This document shows positions 62,298 to 64,000 of a stretch of DNA of 64,000 bases, in pieces. A program made the translations under genes and the position numbers. The notes beneath the pieces are model-generated. The model was not told the DNA's origin. It ran no database searches and saw only the letters and a list, made by a program, of their open reading frames with translations. Source of the stretch: Nostoc sp. CENA543 (lineage in GTDB: Bacteria > Cyanobacteriota > Cyanobacteriia > Cyanobacteriales > Nostocaceae); contig NZ_CP023278.1 of the NCBI RefSeq assembly GCF_002896875.1, positions 1,488,001-1,552,000 on the forward strand, in the 5' to 3' direction. The stretch's first letter is position 1; every line of letters begins with the position of its first letter.

Positions 62298-62531
62298 ATG
62301 ACAACCGTTATTGCTAGACCTTCATCTTTGCTTGGTAGTATTCAATTAGAAAAAGTAGAGCATTTCCATCTGTTCAAATTTAACGACGCACTGCAAGCAC
62401 GGATGGAAGAACTTCTGGAACGTAAAAAAGCTGATTTATTGACCACAGAAGAAGTTATCGAATTAGAGTAAATTGGAGAACTAGACAGAATTTTTACCCA
62501 TATCAATGCTATGTTGGTAGCTCAAAAATGA
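62298..62531 (+). pseudogene. Small gene with a premature TAA (nuclease-partner type)
   Basis: ATG 62298 opens 57 codons (MTTVIARPSSLLGSIQLEK through KADLLTTEEVIELE), then TAA at 62469, and the same frame continues as IGELDRIFTHINAMLVAQK to TGA 62529. The continuation fits the C-terminus of a small family I recall as a partner upstream of HNH-type endonuclease genes in cyanobacteria, so the stop is probably a nonsense change (for example from GAA). The TGA overlaps an ATG (ATGA at 62528) that begins the next coding start. A 57-residue truncated product could still be made. Confidence 0.55.
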
Positions 62532-62592
62532 CTATTGACGATGCTACTAAAGAAGCAGCCATTAGGGTGCGTCAGTGCGAGAGAACCTAACT
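62528..62592 (+). pseudogene. Truncated start of an HNH-like endonuclease gene
   Basis: ATG 62528 overlaps the TGA of the preceding frame and reads MTIDDATKEAAIRVRQ before running into the palindromic element at 62563. The frame stops about 21 codons in (CERT-stop). The start resembles HNH endonucleases of the type MTxDxATRxxVRxRA, and an ATGA-coupled second gene is expected in that pair, but the rest of the protein is absent downstream. Insertion of the element is the simplest explanation. Family assignment rests on about 13 residues. Confidence 0.4.
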
Positions 62593-62626
62593 ACACCCAG
62601 GAATTATTCATACTGACGCACCCTAC
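62563..62626. repeat. MITE-like palindromic element, copy 2
   Basis: TAGGGTGCGTCAGT (62563-62576) and ACTGACGCACCCTA (62612-62625) flank a spacer with aacctaactacaccc, nearly identical to copy 1 at 5979-6043. It lies inside the frame of the HNH-like start at 62528. Confidence 0.8.
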
Positions 62627-62649
62627 CAACTATAAGATAGCAGACATGA

Positions 62650-62832
62650 TTATCGTTGAGAAATTGTATAAACTCTTTGAAGTCTTGGTTCAGCATTGTT
62701 ATATTTCCATTTATGGAATTGTTGTCGTATTTCTTCTAAAGCTTCCAGTCGTGCTTGATAAGGTTGTGTTTGCCAATAAGCAAAATCACTTTTTTGCTCT
62801 TTCAGGTTAACTTTACGGTAAAAAATTTCCAT
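62650..62832 (-). CDS. Small cyanobacterial protein, orphan antitoxin-like
   Basis: A 60-residue protein: MEIFYRKVNLKEQKSDFAYW, QARLEALEEIRQQFHKWKYN and ending PRLQRVYTISQR. It belongs to a small, multi-copy cyanobacterial group (sometimes mislabelled toxin secretion protein) with the pattern FxYWQTxxYxxRLxALExxR...RVYTI, frequently next to a nucleotidyltransferase or PIN-type partner gene. Here no partner follows: the downstream side is the palindromic element. The end QR differs from the usual KR-like tail. Antitoxin role is inference. Confidence 0.6.
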   Translation of the reverse strand: MEIFYRKVNLKEQKSDFAYWQTQPYQARLEALEEIRQQFHKWKYNNAEPRLQRVYTISQR

Positions 62833-62918
62833 TGCGACTTAAATTAACATATATGTTATTTACTTATCTATCATAATTTTAATGTTAAATATATTTAGGC
62901 ATAAAAAGCATAATATTC

Positions 62919-63887
62919 ATGAAAGACAATAATGAACGCGCAGATTTTGACAGCCCGTGGAAAGAAATTCTCGAAGCATATTTCCCCCAAGCCATGCAAT
63001 TCTTTTTCCCTGAAACTGCTGCATTAATTGACTGGGAACGCCCTTACGAATTTCTCAACACCGAATTTCAACAAATCGCCCGTGAAGCCGAACAAGGTAA
63101 ACGCTATGCTGATCAATTAGTCAAAGTTTGGCAAATCCAAGGCGAAGAAATCTGGTTATTAATCCACGTAGAAATTCAAGCCCAAAAAGAAGATGACTTT
63201 AGTAAACGGATGTTCACCTACAACTTTCGCATCTTCGACAGATTTGAAAAACCAGCCATTAGTTTAGCAATTTTATGCGACACCAACCGCCAATGGCGAC
63301 CAAATAATTACAGTTATAATTATCCCCAAACTCGCCTCAACTTTGAATTTGGCATAGTGAAACTGTTAGATTACGAAAATCGCTTTGATGAGTTAGAAAA
63401 TAACACTAATCCCTTTGCGACAGTCGTGATGGCGCATTTAAAAACCCAGCAAACACGCTCATCACCCCAAGAACGCAAAATCTGGAAATTCAGCTTGATT
63501 CGCAGATTATATGATTTAGGTTTGCAAGAACAAGATATTCGTAACCTCTATCGATTTATCGATTGGGTTATGATCTTACCAAAAGCATTAGAAAATCAAT
63601 TGTGTTCAGAAGTTCAACAATTAGAGCAGGAAAGGACTATGAGATATATTACCTCAGCCGAGCGCATTGGTTACGAGCGTGGAATAGAAGAGGGCAAAGA
63701 AGTAGGGAAACAAGAAGGTGAATTAGGAATTATTCTAAAACAACTCAAAAGAAGATTAGGTGAACTATCGCCAGAAATCCAACAACGTATCCAAGCCCTT
63801 TCTGTAAACCAATTAGAAAATCTGAGCGAAGCTTTATTAGATTTTAGTAACATCACAGATTTAGTTCATTGGTTAGAGTCGAATTAA
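62919..63887 (+). CDS. Rpn-family putative nuclease with C-terminal DUF4351
   Basis: A 322-residue protein. The N-terminal Rpn/PDDEXK_2-like nuclease domain (about 1-200) shows DSPWKEILEAYFPQAMQFFFP, RYADQLVKVW and EIWLLIHVEIQAQKEDDFSKRMFTYNFRI, where the E of VEIQ and the following K-rich turn are candidate catalytic residues. IYERGIEEGKEVGKQEGELG-like sequence (YERGIEEGKEVGKQEG) is the charged linker typical of this group. The C-terminal 55 residues are DUF4351 (ILKQLKRRLGELSPEIQQRIQ). These proteins are abundant in cyanobacteria; roles in recombination or mobile-element biology are proposed. The ATG is at 62919. Confidence 0.85.
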   Translation: MKDNNERADFDSPWKEILEAYFPQAMQFFFPETAALIDWERPYEFLNTEFQQIAREAEQGKRYADQLVKVWQIQGEEIWLLIHVEIQAQKEDDFSKRMFTYNFRIFDRFEKPAISLAILCDTNRQWRPNNYSYNYPQTRLNFEFGIVKLLDYENRFDELENNTNPFATVVMAHLKTQQTRSSPQERKIWKFSLIRRLYDLGLQEQDIRNLYRFIDWVMILPKALENQLCSEVQQLEQERTMRYITSAERIGYERGIEEGKEVGKQEGELGIILKQLKRRLGELSPEIQQRIQALSVNQLENLSEALLDFSNITDLVHWLESN

Positions 63888-63900
63888 TCATTTATTTCAG

Positions 63901-63954
63901 GTTCGTAGTAAGGACTTTAGTCCTGATTTGAGGACTGAAGTCCTTACTACGAAC
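63901..63954. repeat. GTTCGTAGTAAGGACT palindrome, intact copy
   Basis: GTTCGTAGTAAGGACTTTAG then TCCT (63901-63924) pairs with AGGACTGAAGTCCTTACTAC then GAAC (63931-63954) around a 6-base loop. It begins 13 bases after the Rpn gene stop and could also serve as a terminator. A second, interrupted copy is at 57820. Confidence 0.8.
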
Positions 63955-64000
63955 ATTTCATTATTTCCACCGTTATACTTACCTATCAATTTAAACTTAA

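Noticed and set aside
62535-62810. 91-codon plus-strand frame across the second palindromic element
   Set aside because: It reads through the element and antisense to the small 60-residue protein gene, with no family resemblance.
1-64000. HIP1 octamers (GCGATCGC) as regulatory sites
   Set aside because: They are common across coding and non-coding DNA in cyanobacteria and are used here only as a sign of the host group.

Overview
The window is a stretch of the chromosome of a filamentous, probably heterocyst-forming cyanobacterium of the Nostoc/Anabaena/Trichormus group. The evidence is the HIP1 octamer GCGATCGC scattered through genes and spacers, long heptameric tandem repeats (STRR-type) in many spacers, and typical cyanobacterial genes: CP12, a cyanobacterial Hfq beside dapF, DUF3177 and DUF202 membrane proteins, CbiD, a GH57/DUF3536 protein, a kinase-GUN4 fusion and a carotenoid oxygenase. 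There are no rRNA genes, CRISPR arrays, transposase genes or prophage genes. Species-level identity is an inference.

Layout. 1-1.3 kb: the end of a hybrid kinase and a GalU-type pyrophosphorylase. 1.35-2.8 kb: small accessory genes (DUF433, DUF4926, and a DUF6883 gene broken by one in-frame TGA). 2.8-7.1 kb: miaB, membrane proteins (DUF202, CadD-like, TspO-like) and two tRNAs (Tyr, Thr). 7.4-14.7 kb, all minus strand: ABC exporter, Uma2 protein, exported DUF6816-like protein, DUF697 GTPase and a haemagglutinin-CHAT fusion. 15-22.5 kb: membrane protein, GH57/DUF3536 protein, CPA2 antiporter with TrkA domains, and divergent hfq and dapF. 23-25.4 kb: an RTX-repeat protein and a CDF transporter.

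25.4-37.0 kb is a plus-strand block of six signalling genes: a dCache hybrid kinase, a diguanylate cyclase response regulator overlapping it, a bacteriophytochrome kinase, an Rcp-type regulator, a REC-multiPAS kinase and a GAF kinase. It looks like a red/far-red and redox-style sensory locus.

37-46 kb: guaA, cbiD, a small conserved protein, a DUF3177 protein, cp12, a FIST sensor, a phosphoesterase and trmB. 46-50.5 kb: type II NADH dehydrogenase, carotenoid oxygenase, a decayed DUF6508 gene and cobO. 50.7-57.5 kb: exported protein, group 2 sigma factor, HerA-like ATPase, glutathione S-transferase, exported fasciclin protein. 57.9-64 kb: a methyltransferase-phosphoesterase pair, the kinase-GUN4 protein, a decaying accessory patch (small gene with a premature TAA, an HNH-like start cut by a palindromic element, an orphan small protein) and an Rpn/DUF4351 nuclease.

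The most unusual property is repeat invasion. Heptameric arrays run right into genes and supply start codons for at least three genes and stop codons for at least three. A palindrome of about 65 bp occurs twice plus a fragment and appears to have truncated a gene. Another repeat pair lies inside a reading frame. Three genes are broken by nonsense or frameshift changes that are visible only when the reading frame is followed past the stop.
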